A DNA stretch of 64,000 nt from an uncultured Myxococcales bacterium (GTDB taxonomy: Bacteria > Myxococcota_A > UBA9042): NCBI GenBank assembly GCA_903929795.1, contig CAIYWC010000011.1, positions 1 through 64,000 on the forward strand, given 5' to 3'. Below, one piece after another: positions 1 to 8,348 of the stretch. The notes under the pieces are model-generated. The model had not been told where the DNA came from and did no database searches. It saw only the letters and a list, made by a program, of their open reading frames with translations. A program made the translations under genes and the position numbers. Position 1 is the first letter of the stretch, and each line of letters begins with the position of its first letter.

Positions 1-130
1 AAGGGGAGCGGCTCACAAGTCCGCGCTCGCGTGCGGTTTGTGTCCCGACAGGTGGCCCACAGCCGTGGTCCGCCTCGCGTTCTGCCGATGGGGCCGCCGA
101 CGCTGCACCGATCCTGGCGCGAGGTTTCCC

Positions 131-928
131 ATGGCCATGTTTCGCATCCTCTTGATTTCGATTGGTTTATTCGCCCTCGCCGCGTGCGGCAGCACCACCG
201 CCGCCAGCAGCCCGGACGACGCGACGAGCGGCGACGCTGGCGCCGACGGCAGCAGCGACGGGTCCGGCGGCCTCGCCATCAGCGGCGTCTGGTCCAGCAG
301 CTTCGGCGGCTATTCGGAGATCTCCGCCAGCGCCTGGGACGACGCCGCCATCGTCAAGCTGGACGCCAGCGCGCGTGTCGCGATCACGCAGAACCCCGCG
401 ACTGACAAGTACAATCCGTCGCAATTCAGCAAGCTCGTCTGGACCGAGCCGGCCGGCGGCAGCTTCTACTACTGCACCGTCGACTACGGCCTCGCCACAG
501 CCGATCTCGCCAGCGCCACGACCAAGACCGCCGACGACAGCGCGCCCGACAAGTCCGGCTGCGGCGGCTTCGCGTGGACCAAGCTGACCAGCGCCGCGCC
601 GATCGAAATCGCCGGGAAATACAACGACAACTTCGGCGGCAAGTCGGTGATCTCCAGCCGCTATTGGGACACGTCCTGGCTGTACCAATTCGATAACACC
701 AAGCGTTTCGCGATCATGCAAGCCGCCGCCGACGCGACATACAACCCGTCCAAGTTCAGCAAGGTCGTCTGGACCGCGCCCGTCAGCGGCAGCTTCTACA
801 CCTGCACCGTCGACTACGGCTTGGATTCCGCGGCCTTGGCGCTTGCCACTACGCTCACCGCCGACGGCAGCGCGCCCGACAAGTCGGGCTGCGGCGGTTT
901 CTCCTGGACCAAGCTGACGCCGCAATGA
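131..928 (+). CDS. Lipoprotein with two tandem ~100-residue repeats
   Basis: Predicted 265-aa secreted lipoprotein of unknown function. The ATG at 131 is chosen because GAGG lies 6 nt upstream and the product then starts with a short hydrophobic signal ending in the lipobox LAAC. A Ser/Asp/Gly/Ala-rich linker follows. The rest is two copies of one module: each has an FGG motif near its start, an F-A/S-K-(L/V)-VWT stretch, a CTVDYGL motif and a closing S-A-P-D-K-S-G-C-G-G-F motif. The paired Cys in each copy suggest one disulfide per module. The start of the next gene overlaps its stop (ATGA), so the two are probably co-transcribed. I do not recognise the module; a small beta-rich surface domain is the likeliest guess. 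Confidence 0.75.
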   Translation: MAMFRILLISIGLFALAACGSTTAASSPDDATSGDAGADGSSDGSGGLAISGVWSSSFGGYSEISASAWDDAAIVKLDASARVAITQNPATDKYNPSQFSKLVWTEPAGGSFYYCTVDYGLATADLASATTKTADDSAPDKSGCGGFAWTKLTSAAPIEIAGKYNDNFGGKSVISSRYWDTSWLYQFDNTKRFAIMQAAADATYNPSKFSKVVWTAPVSGSFYTCTVDYGLDSAALALATTLTADGSAPDKSGCGGFSWTKLTPQ

Positions 929-1542
929 GACGCAATACGCTGTTTTTATTGCTGCTTGGCTGCGCAACCGCGCCGGCGGGGGACGATCTGCCGCCGCCAT
1001 TTGCCAACCGCGTCGTCTCGGTCAAGTACGGGCCGGGCGCGAGTTTTGGCCAGGACAAGATGCCGGGCATCGTGCTCGGTCCGCCGCAAGGCGCGGGTCC
1101 GGATGGCGGCAGCCTCGACGTCGTGTCGCTGGGTACTGGTGGTGAAATTGTATTGGCATTTGATGGGTTGCAGCTCGTCGACAAGCCGGGACCGGACCTG
1201 ATCGTGTTCGAGAACGCGTTTCCCGGCTGGCCGGAGACCGGCTACGTCGCCGTCAGCGCCGATGGCGTCACGTGGCACGAATGGCCGTGCGCTTGGCAGG
1301 ACGGCGCCCACGAATTCCCCGGCTGCGCGGGCGTGCATGCGGTGCTGGCGAATTCGGACAATGGCGTCGATCCGACCGATCCGCTGCGCGCAGGTGGCGA
1401 CGCGTTTGACCTCGCGGATGTCACGGTGACGACGGCGCGCTACGTGCGCATTCGCGATTCCGGCCACAATCCGACGGATCCGCCTGGCGCGGGTTTCGAT
1501 CTCGATGCGATTTCGCTCATTCACGTCGAGGCGGGCCCGTAG
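925..1542 (+). CDS. Predicted surface lipoprotein, DLIVFEN-type
   Basis: 205-aa protein with a short lipoprotein signal (lipobox LLGC, Cys13). The mature part carries a G-P-D-L-I-V-F-E-N segment, a Y-V-A-V-S-A-D-G-V-T-W stretch and a late Y-V-R-I-R-D motif followed by G-F-D-L-D-A. This pattern is seen in uncharacterised bacterial cell-surface proteins with a beta-sandwich fold. Its ATG overlaps the stop of the preceding lipoprotein by 4 nt, indicating translational coupling. The next gene is convergent. No catalytic residues are evident, so its role beyond surface location is unknown. Confidence 0.75.
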   Translation: MRRNTLFLLLLGCATAPAGDDLPPPFANRVVSVKYGPGASFGQDKMPGIVLGPPQGAGPDGGSLDVVSLGTGGEIVLAFDGLQLVDKPGPDLIVFENAFPGWPETGYVAVSADGVTWHEWPCAWQDGAHEFPGCAGVHAVLANSDNGVDPTDPLRAGGDAFDLADVTVTTARYVRIRDSGHNPTDPPGAGFDLDAISLIHVEAGP

Positions 1543-1550
1543 GCGCTACA

Positions 1551-1655
1551 CACCTGACTCAGCGTAAAAGTCGGGCTTGGTCTGGCAGAGCTGTCGCATT
1601 TCGGACTGGGACCGCGAGCGTGCACCGCCGGCGGCACGCCGCGGATCCGGAGGCT
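1551..1655. repeat. Dispersed intergenic repeat, copy A
   Basis: About 100 bp lying between two convergent genes. It closely matches a segment at 20179-20280 and, over a shorter core, 8219-8285. The best core is TTTCGGACTGGGACCGCGAG at 1599-1618, followed by GGCGGCACGCCGCGGATC at 1630-1647. An upstream CTGACTCAG stretch is also partly shared. It carries no convincing reading frame. Confidence 0.5.
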
Positions 1656-1681
1656 GTGATGTTCGCACGCGGTCAGCGCGC

Positions 1682-3055
1682 CTACGGCCAGTCCGCCAGC
1701 CCGAGCAGCGTCGGGTTCTTCTGCCAGCGGTCGCGCACGGTCTGCCAAAACTGCGGCCGCTCGCCGGCGACGATGTCGTCCAAAATATCCAGTGATTCCG
1801 AGGCTTTTGCATCCACGCCGCTCGCCGCTGCCTGACGCTCCAGGCTCGCCCGCGCGATCGTCAGGATCTCCGCCGCCAGCGCCCGCAAGTGCCAGTCCCC
1901 CGCCACGCCGTCCAGCGCGTGCTTGCACGCCAGCGCGCGCAGGCCCGCCCGATCGACGGTCTTGTCGCCATCGCGCAGTAAAACCAAGCACTTGCGCCGC
2001 GCTTCGCCGTCGTAGAACAGCCCCTTGGTCAGCGCGGGCAGCGACGGCAGCGCCTCGGCCGGCACCACGTCGGCCTGGCGCAACTCCAGGTATTTCTTGA
2101 GCCGCACGTCCGGGAACATGGTCGACGCGTGTAGCTCCCAGTCCGCCAGCGTCGGCCGCCGGCCGTGAAAACCGCGCTCAAAGAACTGCCGGAACGTCAT
2201 CGGCGCGTCGAACAACTCCTGGTGGCCGTGCGAGCCATCCTCGTGCGCCACGTCCAGGAAATACATCGGCACGTCCCAACACCAGCGCACATAATCCTCA
2301 ATGGTTGCATGGGGATCAAAGGCGAACCGGCTCACGTCGCATCGCGCATTGTCCACGTCCGTCCACAGGTGCGCGCGAAAGGTCGCGAAGCCGGAATCCT
2401 GACCGTGGCGAATCGGCGAATTGGCAAAAAGCGCAATCAAAATCGGCGAGAGCAGGTGGCCCAGCCGCATCATCTCCATCGCTTCGTCCGCCGACGAGAA
2501 GTCCATGTTCGTCTGAACCGTGCACGTCAGGTGCATCATCTCCAGACCCAGCGAGCCGACCATCGGCATGATCCGCCGCATGATCCCGTACCGGCTCTTG
2601 GGCATCTTCTGGCAATTCTCCACCGTATTCAGCGGGTTAAAGCCTATGTGCGCCAGCTTGACGCCCAAATCCGCGGTCACGTCCGCCAGCTCCGCGAGGT
2701 GCTGGTCCAGCTCCGCGCGCATGTCCGCGACCGTCGCCATCGGCGCGCCGGACAGCTCAAATTGCCCCGCCGGCTCCAGCGAAATCGACGCCATGCCGCG
2801 GGTCAGCGCGATTGGCTTGCCGGCTTCCCGGTACGGCGTCCAGCCGTGGCGCGCCGCCAGCCGGTCCAGCAGCGTGTGAATCGAGGCGTGGCCCTCATAC
2901 GGCAGCGTCAGGCCATCGGGGCCAAGCGCGAACCGCTCGAATTCCGTGCCAATCTTGAAAGCGCTCGGCGGCTTTGCGCCACTGACGACCCAATCGACGC
3001 AGTCCTGGACGGACGTGACGGGCGGCGTGATGCCGGATTTTTGCGGAGCGGACAT
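1682..3055 (-). CDS. gshA: Glutamate--cysteine ligase (GCS2/plant-type)
   Basis: 457-aa enzyme predicted to join L-glutamate and L-cysteine with ATP to make gamma-glutamylcysteine, the first step of glutathione synthesis, in the cytoplasm. Family marks include K-I-G-T-E-F-E-R-F near residue 35, S-L-E-P-A-G-Q-F-E-L-S-G in the middle of the N-terminal half, and a later FATFRAHLWTDVDNAR segment. Length is normal for the proteobacterial/plant-type family. The ATG at 3055 is chosen over an upstream in-frame TTG because GAGG lies 8 nt before it. It follows a membrane protein gene on the same strand by 45 bp. No gshB is visible, so EgtA-like use of the product cannot be excluded. Confidence 0.88.
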   Translation of the reverse strand: MSAPQKSGITPPVTSVQDCVDWVVSGAKPPSAFKIGTEFERFALGPDGLTLPYEGHASIHTLLDRLAARHGWTPYREAGKPIALTRGMASISLEPAGQFELSGAPMATVADMRAELDQHLAELADVTADLGVKLAHIGFNPLNTVENCQKMPKSRYGIMRRIMPMVGSLGLEMMHLTCTVQTNMDFSSADEAMEMMRLGHLLSPILIALFANSPIRHGQDSGFATFRAHLWTDVDNARCDVSRFAFDPHATIEDYVRWCWDVPMYFLDVAHEDGSHGHQELFDAPMTFRQFFERGFHGRRPTLADWELHASTMFPDVRLKKYLELRQADVVPAEALPSLPALTKGLFYDGEARRKCLVLLRDGDKTVDRAGLRALACKHALDGVAGDWHLRALAAEILTIARASLERQAAASGVDAKASESLDILDDIVAGERPQFWQTVRDRWQKNPTLLGLADWP

Positions 3056-3100
3056 GGGATGAGCCTCGAGCGACGCCGGCGGCGCGGACAACCTACAACG

Positions 3101-4615
3101 TCAGTCGTAGTAGAATTGTTCCGCACGGCCAAACGTAATCGCGCCAAACAGTTGAATCACGACGGAAAGCGCGATCAGCGCCTTGACCTTGCGGTTGAGC
3201 GTCGGCACCCGCAGCGCGAACACGCCGAGCAGCGGCGGCAGGAAATCCATGGCAAACCGGTAGGAAAACTGCTGCCAGCCGTCGTTTTGGTAAAACAGCC
3301 CGGGAATCGCCACCGCCGCCACGGTCCACAGCAGGTGGCGCGCCAGGGCGTCCCGACGCGGCGACTCCGCCGTCGCTGCCGGAGCGCGTTGGCCCAGCAG
3401 CACAAGAAACGCCGGGCTCGACGTCAGCAAGCCCAGGCCGTGCCGCGTAATGAGAATGACGGGCGTATCTGCAACGAATTCAGGCATATTCAGCAGCGCT
3501 GTGCCGAGGTTGTGGTTCAGGAAGGCAAACGAGAACAGCCCGTGCTCGCGGGTCGGCCCGCGCGTGCCTTCCAGCAAGTACAAGTGCCCAAATTCCGTTG
3601 GATTTTCCCAGCGCGCCCAGTTGAACCACGCCAGAATCGCGCCGATGACCGCCAGCGGCAGGACAAAAAGCGTCAGCTTCTTCAGTGCCTCCGCAACGCC
3701 CGCGCGGCCCTGGCCGCCCAGCCAGCGCCCGTCCGGCCACAGCACTTCCAGCGGCAGGAACAGCCCGGCAAACAGCAGCGGCGTCCGCGTCGCGACGCCC
3801 AGGCCCAGCAGCAGCCCGGCGAGGAAAGGCCGCCGGCCGCCGTCCGCCGCGAGAAGGTAGCCGAGGTGGAGCGTCATGCCGATTACCATCGCGGTGAACC
3901 AGACTGACGCGTGCGCCGACACGAAAAACGTCGCGGTGCCAAAGGCCAGAAACGCGGTCAGCCACAGCTGGTCGCCCAGCCCGTGCGCCACGAGCCCCTG
4001 GCGCCGCAGCCGCGCGAGCCACAGGAAGGTCAGCAGTGCGGAAAACGCGGCAAAAACAATGGTGACCAGCACGTCGTTGGTCCTGTAGTGCCAGATCCGC
4101 GCCAGCGGCAGCATGATGATCGCCGGAAACGGCGGAAAGGACACCTGGTAGACCACGTCATCGCATTTGCGCCACGGCAGCTTGGCGTCGCAGCCGGTCT
4201 TCAGGTCGCGCGTCACGTCGATGATCATCAGCCGGCCGTCGAGCGTGTGGAACTCGTTCTGGCGCGGCCCGGGCACGTCCTTCCAGGGAAACACGCCCTT
4301 GACCTGTTCGCCGCCGCGCAGCGTCAGCACCCGGTAGCTCGCCCAGTCGTTCCAGCCGCTGCCCTTGAGCTGGCGATTGACGGCGTCCTGTAAGCCTGCT
4401 GGATCACTCGGCTTTTGCGCCTGCCCGGCAACGCGCCGCGGCGTGTCCGTGTCCAGCCGCCCGTGCAGGAAGGACTCCGCCATGTCGACAAAATGGAAGT
4501 GCGGGGACGGCTCCAGCAGTGTCTGGCCGCAGACCGCGCCGTACACGAGCAGCGCGCCGACGAAAATCGCCAATGCCCACTTGCGGTTGCGTTTGCGATC
4601 GAGGTCGTGTTGCAT
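3101..4615 (-). CDS. Multi-span membrane protein, GT-C glycosyltransferase-like
   Basis: 504-aa integral membrane protein. One membrane segment sits at about residues 13-32, then a long soluble loop, then roughly eight to ten hydrophobic segments to the C-terminus. The first loop contains H-F-V-D-M-A-E-S-F-L-H-G-R-L; an acidic motif after the first helix is typical of GT-C polyprenyl-sugar-dependent transferases (ArnT/PMT-like). That supports a role in glycosylating lipid or protein on the outer face of the inner membrane, but the acceptor is unknown. The start at 4615 places the hydrophobic helix near the N-terminus. It is upstream of the gshA-type gene and divergent from the gene at 4754. 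Confidence 0.7.
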   Translation of the reverse strand: MQHDLDRKRNRKWALAIFVGALLVYGAVCGQTLLEPSPHFHFVDMAESFLHGRLDTDTPRRVAGQAQKPSDPAGLQDAVNRQLKGSGWNDWASYRVLTLRGGEQVKGVFPWKDVPGPRQNEFHTLDGRLMIIDVTRDLKTGCDAKLPWRKCDDVVYQVSFPPFPAIIMLPLARIWHYRTNDVLVTIVFAAFSALLTFLWLARLRRQGLVAHGLGDQLWLTAFLAFGTATFFVSAHASVWFTAMVIGMTLHLGYLLAADGGRRPFLAGLLLGLGVATRTPLLFAGLFLPLEVLWPDGRWLGGQGRAGVAEALKKLTLFVLPLAVIGAILAWFNWARWENPTEFGHLYLLEGTRGPTREHGLFSFAFLNHNLGTALLNMPEFVADTPVILITRHGLGLLTSSPAFLVLLGQRAPAATAESPRRDALARHLLWTVAAVAIPGLFYQNDGWQQFSYRFAMDFLPPLLGVFALRVPTLNRKVKALIALSVVIQLFGAITFGRAEQFYYD

Positions 4616-4652
4616 GGCGCGGTGACGTCGCCGCGTGGGCGCGGGGGCGCAA

Positions 4653-4681
4653 ACGTTAACGGGCGGTGGCCGTTCGGTCAA
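4653..4681 (-). promoter_or_regulatory. Candidate sigma-70 promoter for the 4615 gene
   Basis: On the minus strand, TTGACC (4681-4676) is separated by 17 nt from TAACGT (4658-4653). The -35 box matches consensus at five of six positions and the -10 at three. It lies back to back with a plus-strand candidate. Confidence 0.35.
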
Positions 4682-4710
4682 TTGCGACCCCCGCGCGCGA
4701 ATGCTAATCT
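4682..4710 (+). promoter_or_regulatory. Candidate sigma-70 promoter for the 4754 gene
   Basis: TTGCGA, a 17-nt spacer, then TAATCT preceded by TGC (extended -10). Predicted transcription would start about 35-40 nt before the ATG at 4754. Confidence 0.35.
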
Positions 4711-4753
4711 GCCGACGCGGGAGCCCGGGTGTCGGGGACGGGCGGGAGCAGCG

Positions 4754-6178
4754 ATGGATCGGCGGACCAAGGTGATCGTGGCCCTGTTGTTTCTGGCGCT
4801 GCTCGCCGTGGCAAGTGGGCTTTGGCGGCGCTTTCAGCCCGCGCCTGCTCCGGCGAGCACCCAAGTCAAGGCTGACGGTTACCGGATCCTGACTTCAGGC
4901 ATGGTGGAGGCCGCTGACGAGCACCGCGCCGTGATCGCCGAGGCGATGCAGGTGCCCAACGAGGTCGAGGCGGCCGAAGCGCAGAGCCGAGCGGCGTCGC
5001 AGGCGCTGGTCCAGCCGCCGGCACAGCCCACGCCGACCCTCGATCGCGGCTCGCAGGTTGTCTTGCCGGCCGTGCCGCGTTCGCAAGAGGTGCTGATCGG
5101 CTTTTCCGGCGGCGAAGTGGGCGACACGGATCCCTGTGGCTGCGCGCATAACCCATTGGGCGGATTGGCGAAACGCGTGCATTTATGGCAGCAGCAGGTG
5201 CGAGCACACCCCAACGCGCTGGCGTTCGACGTCGGCGGAATGATGGTGCCGAACATTCCCGATACCGCCGACCGGCCTGGGGAAGCCGTTGCGCGTGCGG
5301 ACGTCTACCTGCGGGCGATGGCGCGTGCCGGCTACGCGGGGCTGAACGTGGGCGCCCACGAGCTGGCGCTTGGCCTGACCGATCTGCGGCGGCTGGCGGC
5401 GGCAAACCACATCGCGCTGCTCTCCGCGAATTTGTACGATCAGGAAGGTAAGCCCGCATTTCAACGGACGTTTATCAAGCAGCTCGGGCCGCTGAAGGTC
5501 GGCGTTTTCGGCCTGATTACCGCCCAGCCGGGCGACATCCTGAACACCATGGAGAAGCAAAGCCTGCGGCTCGAGACGCCGAACACGGCCGCCGCGGCGG
5601 TCGTCAAGGAGTTGCGGATGCAGGGGTGCGACGTGGTCATCGCGCTGTCGCAGCTGTCGCGCGTGGAGGTCGATTCGCTGATGGCCCAGGTGAGCGGCAT
5701 CGATCTCGTGCTTGGCTCGGGCAACATGGACCTGACCAACCAACTGCTGGCGGACGGCGACGGCTTCTTTGCCGACACGTTCACAAAAGGCAAGTACATG
5801 GGACTCTTGACGATTTCCGCGCGCAGCAAAGGGCGGCTCTATGCGGCGAACATGAGAGCGGCGTTGAACGCCCAGCGCGCCGAGCTGGCCGCGCAGGTGC
5901 AGTCGCTCCAGATGCAGATCGAGCAGTCCGGCAACCCGAGTGCGCCGGTGAAGTTGAGCAAAGAGGGGCGCGAGATCATCGACCACCAGCTGGCGGCGCT
6001 GCGCGCGCGGATGCAGCGCGTGACGCTGGAGCTGGACGCGGGACCGAACGCACCGGAGAAGGCGAACACGGTCGAGCTGGAGATGGCGCCAATGAGTCAG
6101 GAACTGGTGGACGATCCCGAGACGCTCAAGTGGCTGGACAAGCTCAAGGTCAAATATCCCAAGATTCCAGGGCGTTGA
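4754..6178 (+). CDS. Membrane-anchored metallophosphatase-fold protein with CGC motif
   Basis: 474-aa protein with an N-terminal membrane anchor (about residues 8-22), then a periplasmic domain resembling the N-terminal part of UshA/5'-nucleotidase-like metallophosphatases. The usual first metal motif is replaced by DTDPCGCAHNPLGGLAKR. A later N-V-G-A-H-E and S-A-N-L-Y fit the fold, but the expected His motifs further on read SQLSR and GSGNMD, so most canonical metal ligands are missing. The C-terminal ~110 residues are probably helical or coiled-coil (Q-A-Q-R-A-E-L and similar heptads). A relative occurs at 36312, fused to cytochrome. It may not be a phosphatase; the Cys-Gly-Cys suggests another metal or redox role (inference). 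ATG 4754 gives the membrane anchor. Confidence 0.75.
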   Translation: MDRRTKVIVALLFLALLAVASGLWRRFQPAPAPASTQVKADGYRILTSGMVEAADEHRAVIAEAMQVPNEVEAAEAQSRAASQALVQPPAQPTPTLDRGSQVVLPAVPRSQEVLIGFSGGEVGDTDPCGCAHNPLGGLAKRVHLWQQQVRAHPNALAFDVGGMMVPNIPDTADRPGEAVARADVYLRAMARAGYAGLNVGAHELALGLTDLRRLAAANHIALLSANLYDQEGKPAFQRTFIKQLGPLKVGVFGLITAQPGDILNTMEKQSLRLETPNTAAAAVVKELRMQGCDVVIALSQLSRVEVDSLMAQVSGIDLVLGSGNMDLTNQLLADGDGFFADTFTKGKYMGLLTISARSKGRLYAANMRAALNAQRAELAAQVQSLQMQIEQSGNPSAPVKLSKEGREIIDHQLAALRARMQRVTLELDAGPNAPEKANTVELEMAPMSQELVDDPETLKWLDKLKVKYPKIPGR

Positions 6179-6181
6179 GCG

Positions 6182-6997
6182 TCAAGACAGCCGCAGCAGC
6201 GCGCGGGCCTCGCGAATCGTCGCCAGCTGCCGCCCTGCGCGCTGCGCCAGCTCCGCCGTCGCCGTCACCAGCTCGTACGACCCTTTCGCCAGTACGCCTT
6301 TTTGCACGTACAGGTTGTCCTCCAGGCCCACGCGCACATGCCCGCCCACCGCAATCGCGTGCGCAGCCAGCGGCAGCTCGTGGCGGCCAATCCCGGCCAC
6401 TGACCAGGTCGCGCCGTCCGGCAGCAGCGTGCGCAGGAAGTCCAGGTGCGCCGGCGTCGCGCCCATGCCGCCCGCCATGCCCAGCACAAAGTTGAAGTGC
6501 CCCGGCGCCGCGATCGCGCCTTCGCGCATCAGCCGCACCGCAGCGTCCACCATGCCGGTGTCAAAACACTCGATCTCCGGCACGACGCCGAACTGCCGCT
6601 GGCGCGCCGCGATCGCGCGGATCATCGGCGGGCTGTTCAGGAACACGTCGTCGCCAAAATTCACCGAGCCCGTCGTCAGCGTCGCCATGTCGGGCTTGAG
6701 TTGCAGGGCGTCGGCACGCTCCGCCACCGTCATCCCCACCGCGCCACCTGTAGAGAATTGCAGGATAATGTCGCAGCCCGCGCCTCGGATCAGCGCCACG
6801 GTCTCGGCAAACAGCGCCGTCCGCTGGCTCGGCGCGCCGTCCGGCTCGCGCATGTGCAGGTGCACCATCGTCGCGCCGGCCGCACGGCAGCGGATCGCCT
6901 CGTCAGCCAATTCCTGAGGCGAATATGGCACATACGGCGTGTCCTTGCGCGTCACTTCCGCGCCGCAGATCGCCGCGGTGATGATCAGCGGTTGCAT
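6182..6997 (-). CDS. kce: 3-keto-5-aminohexanoate cleavage enzyme (BKACE)
   Basis: 271-aa BKACE (DUF849) enzyme. In lysine fermentation this family converts 5-amino-3-oxohexanoate plus acetyl-CoA to 3-aminobutyryl-CoA plus acetoacetate. Visible active-site marks are Glu14 (C-G-A-E-V-T), the zinc motif H46-L-H48 within M-V-H-L-H-M-R-E-P-D-G, and Glu226 in G-L-E-D-N-L-Y, matching the Zn ligands and catalytic acid known for Kce. It lies 3 nt after a Kal-like gene on the same strand, which favours true Kce over other BKACE specificities. Its stop is 3 nt from that of the convergent 4754 gene. Confidence 0.88.
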   Translation of the reverse strand: MQPLIITAAICGAEVTRKDTPYVPYSPQELADEAIRCRAAGATMVHLHMREPDGAPSQRTALFAETVALIRGAGCDIILQFSTGGAVGMTVAERADALQLKPDMATLTTGSVNFGDDVFLNSPPMIRAIAARQRQFGVVPEIECFDTGMVDAAVRLMREGAIAAPGHFNFVLGMAGGMGATPAHLDFLRTLLPDGATWSVAGIGRHELPLAAHAIAVGGHVRVGLEDNLYVQKGVLAKGSYELVTATAELAQRAGRQLATIREARALLRLS

Positions 6998-7000
6998 CGG

Positions 7001-7384
7001 CTAGCTCTTGCGCTGCAGGTTCAGCGGCACCACGCACGTGCCGCTCGCGCGGACGACGACGAGTGGCGGATCCAGCACGTCCGCGGCCGACGGGTTGATA
7101 TCGGGCCTCGGCGCGATGATCTTGCGGGCGATGAACGTCATTTTTCGACTCGTTTTGCCCACTTGCACGATCTCGCCCTCGGCCTCGATGTAGTCGCCGG
7201 CGTGTACCGGCGCGAGGAATTCGACGCTGTCGTAGGCGCGAAACAGCCCCTCGTCGCCGTCGTTGCGGATCAGCAGCTCGGTCGCCACGTCGCCAAAGAG
7301 CGCCAAAATCCGAGCGCCGTCGACCAGTTGGCCGCCGTAGTGCGCATCGTGGCTTGACATGCGCAGGCGAATCACTGTTTTCAT
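7001..7384 (-). CDS. kal: 3-aminobutyryl-CoA ammonia lyase
   Basis: 127-aa hotdog-fold enzyme predicted to release ammonia from L-3-aminobutyryl-CoA to form crotonyl-CoA, the step after Kce. It has the family's [10 protein letters not shown] opening, a central [11 protein letters not shown] segment, and the [10 protein letters not shown] stretch of hotdog CoA enzymes. Length equals known Kal proteins. A strong GGAGG sits 4 nt before the ATG. It is first in a two-gene kal-kce operon and diverges from the gene at 7445. Confidence 0.85.
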   Translation of the reverse strand: MKTVIRLRMSSHDAHYGGQLVDGARILALFGDVATELLIRNDGDEGLFRAYDSVEFLAPVHAGDYIEAEGEIVQVGKTSRKMTFIARKIIAPRPDINPSAADVLDPPLVVVRASGTCVVPLNLQRKS

Positions 7385-7444
7385 GCGTCCTCCGCCGCGC
7401 AGGATCGCACGCGCGCGCGGGCTTGCGCAAGGCGGGGGCCAACG

Positions 7445-8125
7445 ATGACTGGGCTGGAATCAGGGGACGCCGCGTGGCCGGCGTTCTGGGACGTGCTGCT
7501 GGCGATGCCGCTGCCGCCGCACGTGGCGACGCCGATCGCTGCGCCGCTGGACGATGAGTTCGATTTTCTTGCGGAGCCCGCGCAGCAACCGGCACCGTTG
7601 CCGATCGCGGACGAGACCGTGCCCAATCCGGCGCGGCTGGCGCAGCTGGCGGTGTTTGAAGCGCGCCTGCCGTACCTGGCGCAGGCCGTGGTTCCGCTGC
7701 AGGAGGCGCTGCGCGATGACCGGCGCCTGGATCGCCTGGACGCTGCGGGCGCGCTGTGGCTGTTTCGTGTGCTGCTCTTGGCGCCGGCGGCTGCGGTGCC
7801 AGAGCATGGCGCGCTGCTGCGGGTGATCCAGCGGTCGGCGCGTTCGCCGAACCCGACGCTCGTCGCGCTGGCGGCGGACGTCATCGCGCACCTGGACGCG
7901 CGCGCGGCGCAGCTCGACCTGGTGGCGCGGCTGCACGCCGATCCGCGCAGCCTCGGTCACGCGGGCGTGGATCGCGTGCTGGCGTGCCTCAAGCAGGTGG
8001 CCGACGGCCGGTGCGTGCGGGAAATGGAGACGCTGCTGGTGGAACGCGGTGCGGACCTGAGCGACGTCCACGCGTGGCAGGCGCGGCATATCGTCCAGGT
8101 CATCCGGCGGGCGGGGCGCAAGTAG
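7445..8125 (+). CDS. Uncharacterised Ala/Leu-rich protein
   Basis: 226-aa protein with no recognised domain, signal peptide or membrane segment. From about residue 60 on it is rich in Ala, Leu and Arg and looks alpha-helical, possibly HEAT-like. It starts at the ATG 60 bp from the divergent kal gene and stops 223 bp before the next operon. Codon use is like that of its neighbours, so it is probably a real gene, but function is unknown. Confidence 0.6.
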   Translation: MTGLESGDAAWPAFWDVLLAMPLPPHVATPIAAPLDDEFDFLAEPAQQPAPLPIADETVPNPARLAQLAVFEARLPYLAQAVVPLQEALRDDRRLDRLDAAGALWLFRVLLLAPAAAVPEHGALLRVIQRSARSPNPTLVALAADVIAHLDARAAQLDLVARLHADPRSLGHAGVDRVLACLKQVADGRCVREMETLLVERGADLSDVHAWQARHIVQVIRRAGRK

Positions 8126-8183
8126 CGGTAGGCGCGTCGGCGGCTACGGGTGTGGCTGCCTCGCTCGACTTGCCCGCCGCGCG

Positions 8184-8192
8184 TGCTATACA
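8184..8192 (+). promoter_or_regulatory. Candidate extended -10 promoter element
   Basis: TGC followed by TATACA, the best -10-like sequence upstream of the 8349 operon. No good -35 accompanies it. It would give a leader of about 150 nt containing repeat copy C. Confidence 0.3.
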
Positions 8193-8218
8193 TGATTGCC
8201 AGTGGGCGAGACCAAACC

Positions 8219-8285
8219 GCTCAGGCGGGGCCGGTCGTATTCCGGACTGGACCGCGAGCGCGCTCCTCCGGAGACAGGCCGCGGG
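8219..8285. repeat. Dispersed intergenic repeat, copy C (short)
   Basis: Shares the core CCGGACTGGACCGCGAGCG (8242-8260), then CTCCGG and a GC-rich tail, with copies A (1551-1655) and B (20179-20280). It is shorter and more diverged and lies in the leader of the 8349 operon. Confidence 0.35.
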
Positions 8286-8348
8286 CGGCGGACGCTTCAT
8301 CTCGCACGTCGGCCCAAGTGAACGCCTTCCGCCCCGGAGGTTTTGGAC

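Noticed and set aside
4754-6178. Plain 5'-nucleotidase annotation
   Set aside because: The canonical metal-binding Asp/His residues are mostly missing, so enzymatic activity should not be assumed.
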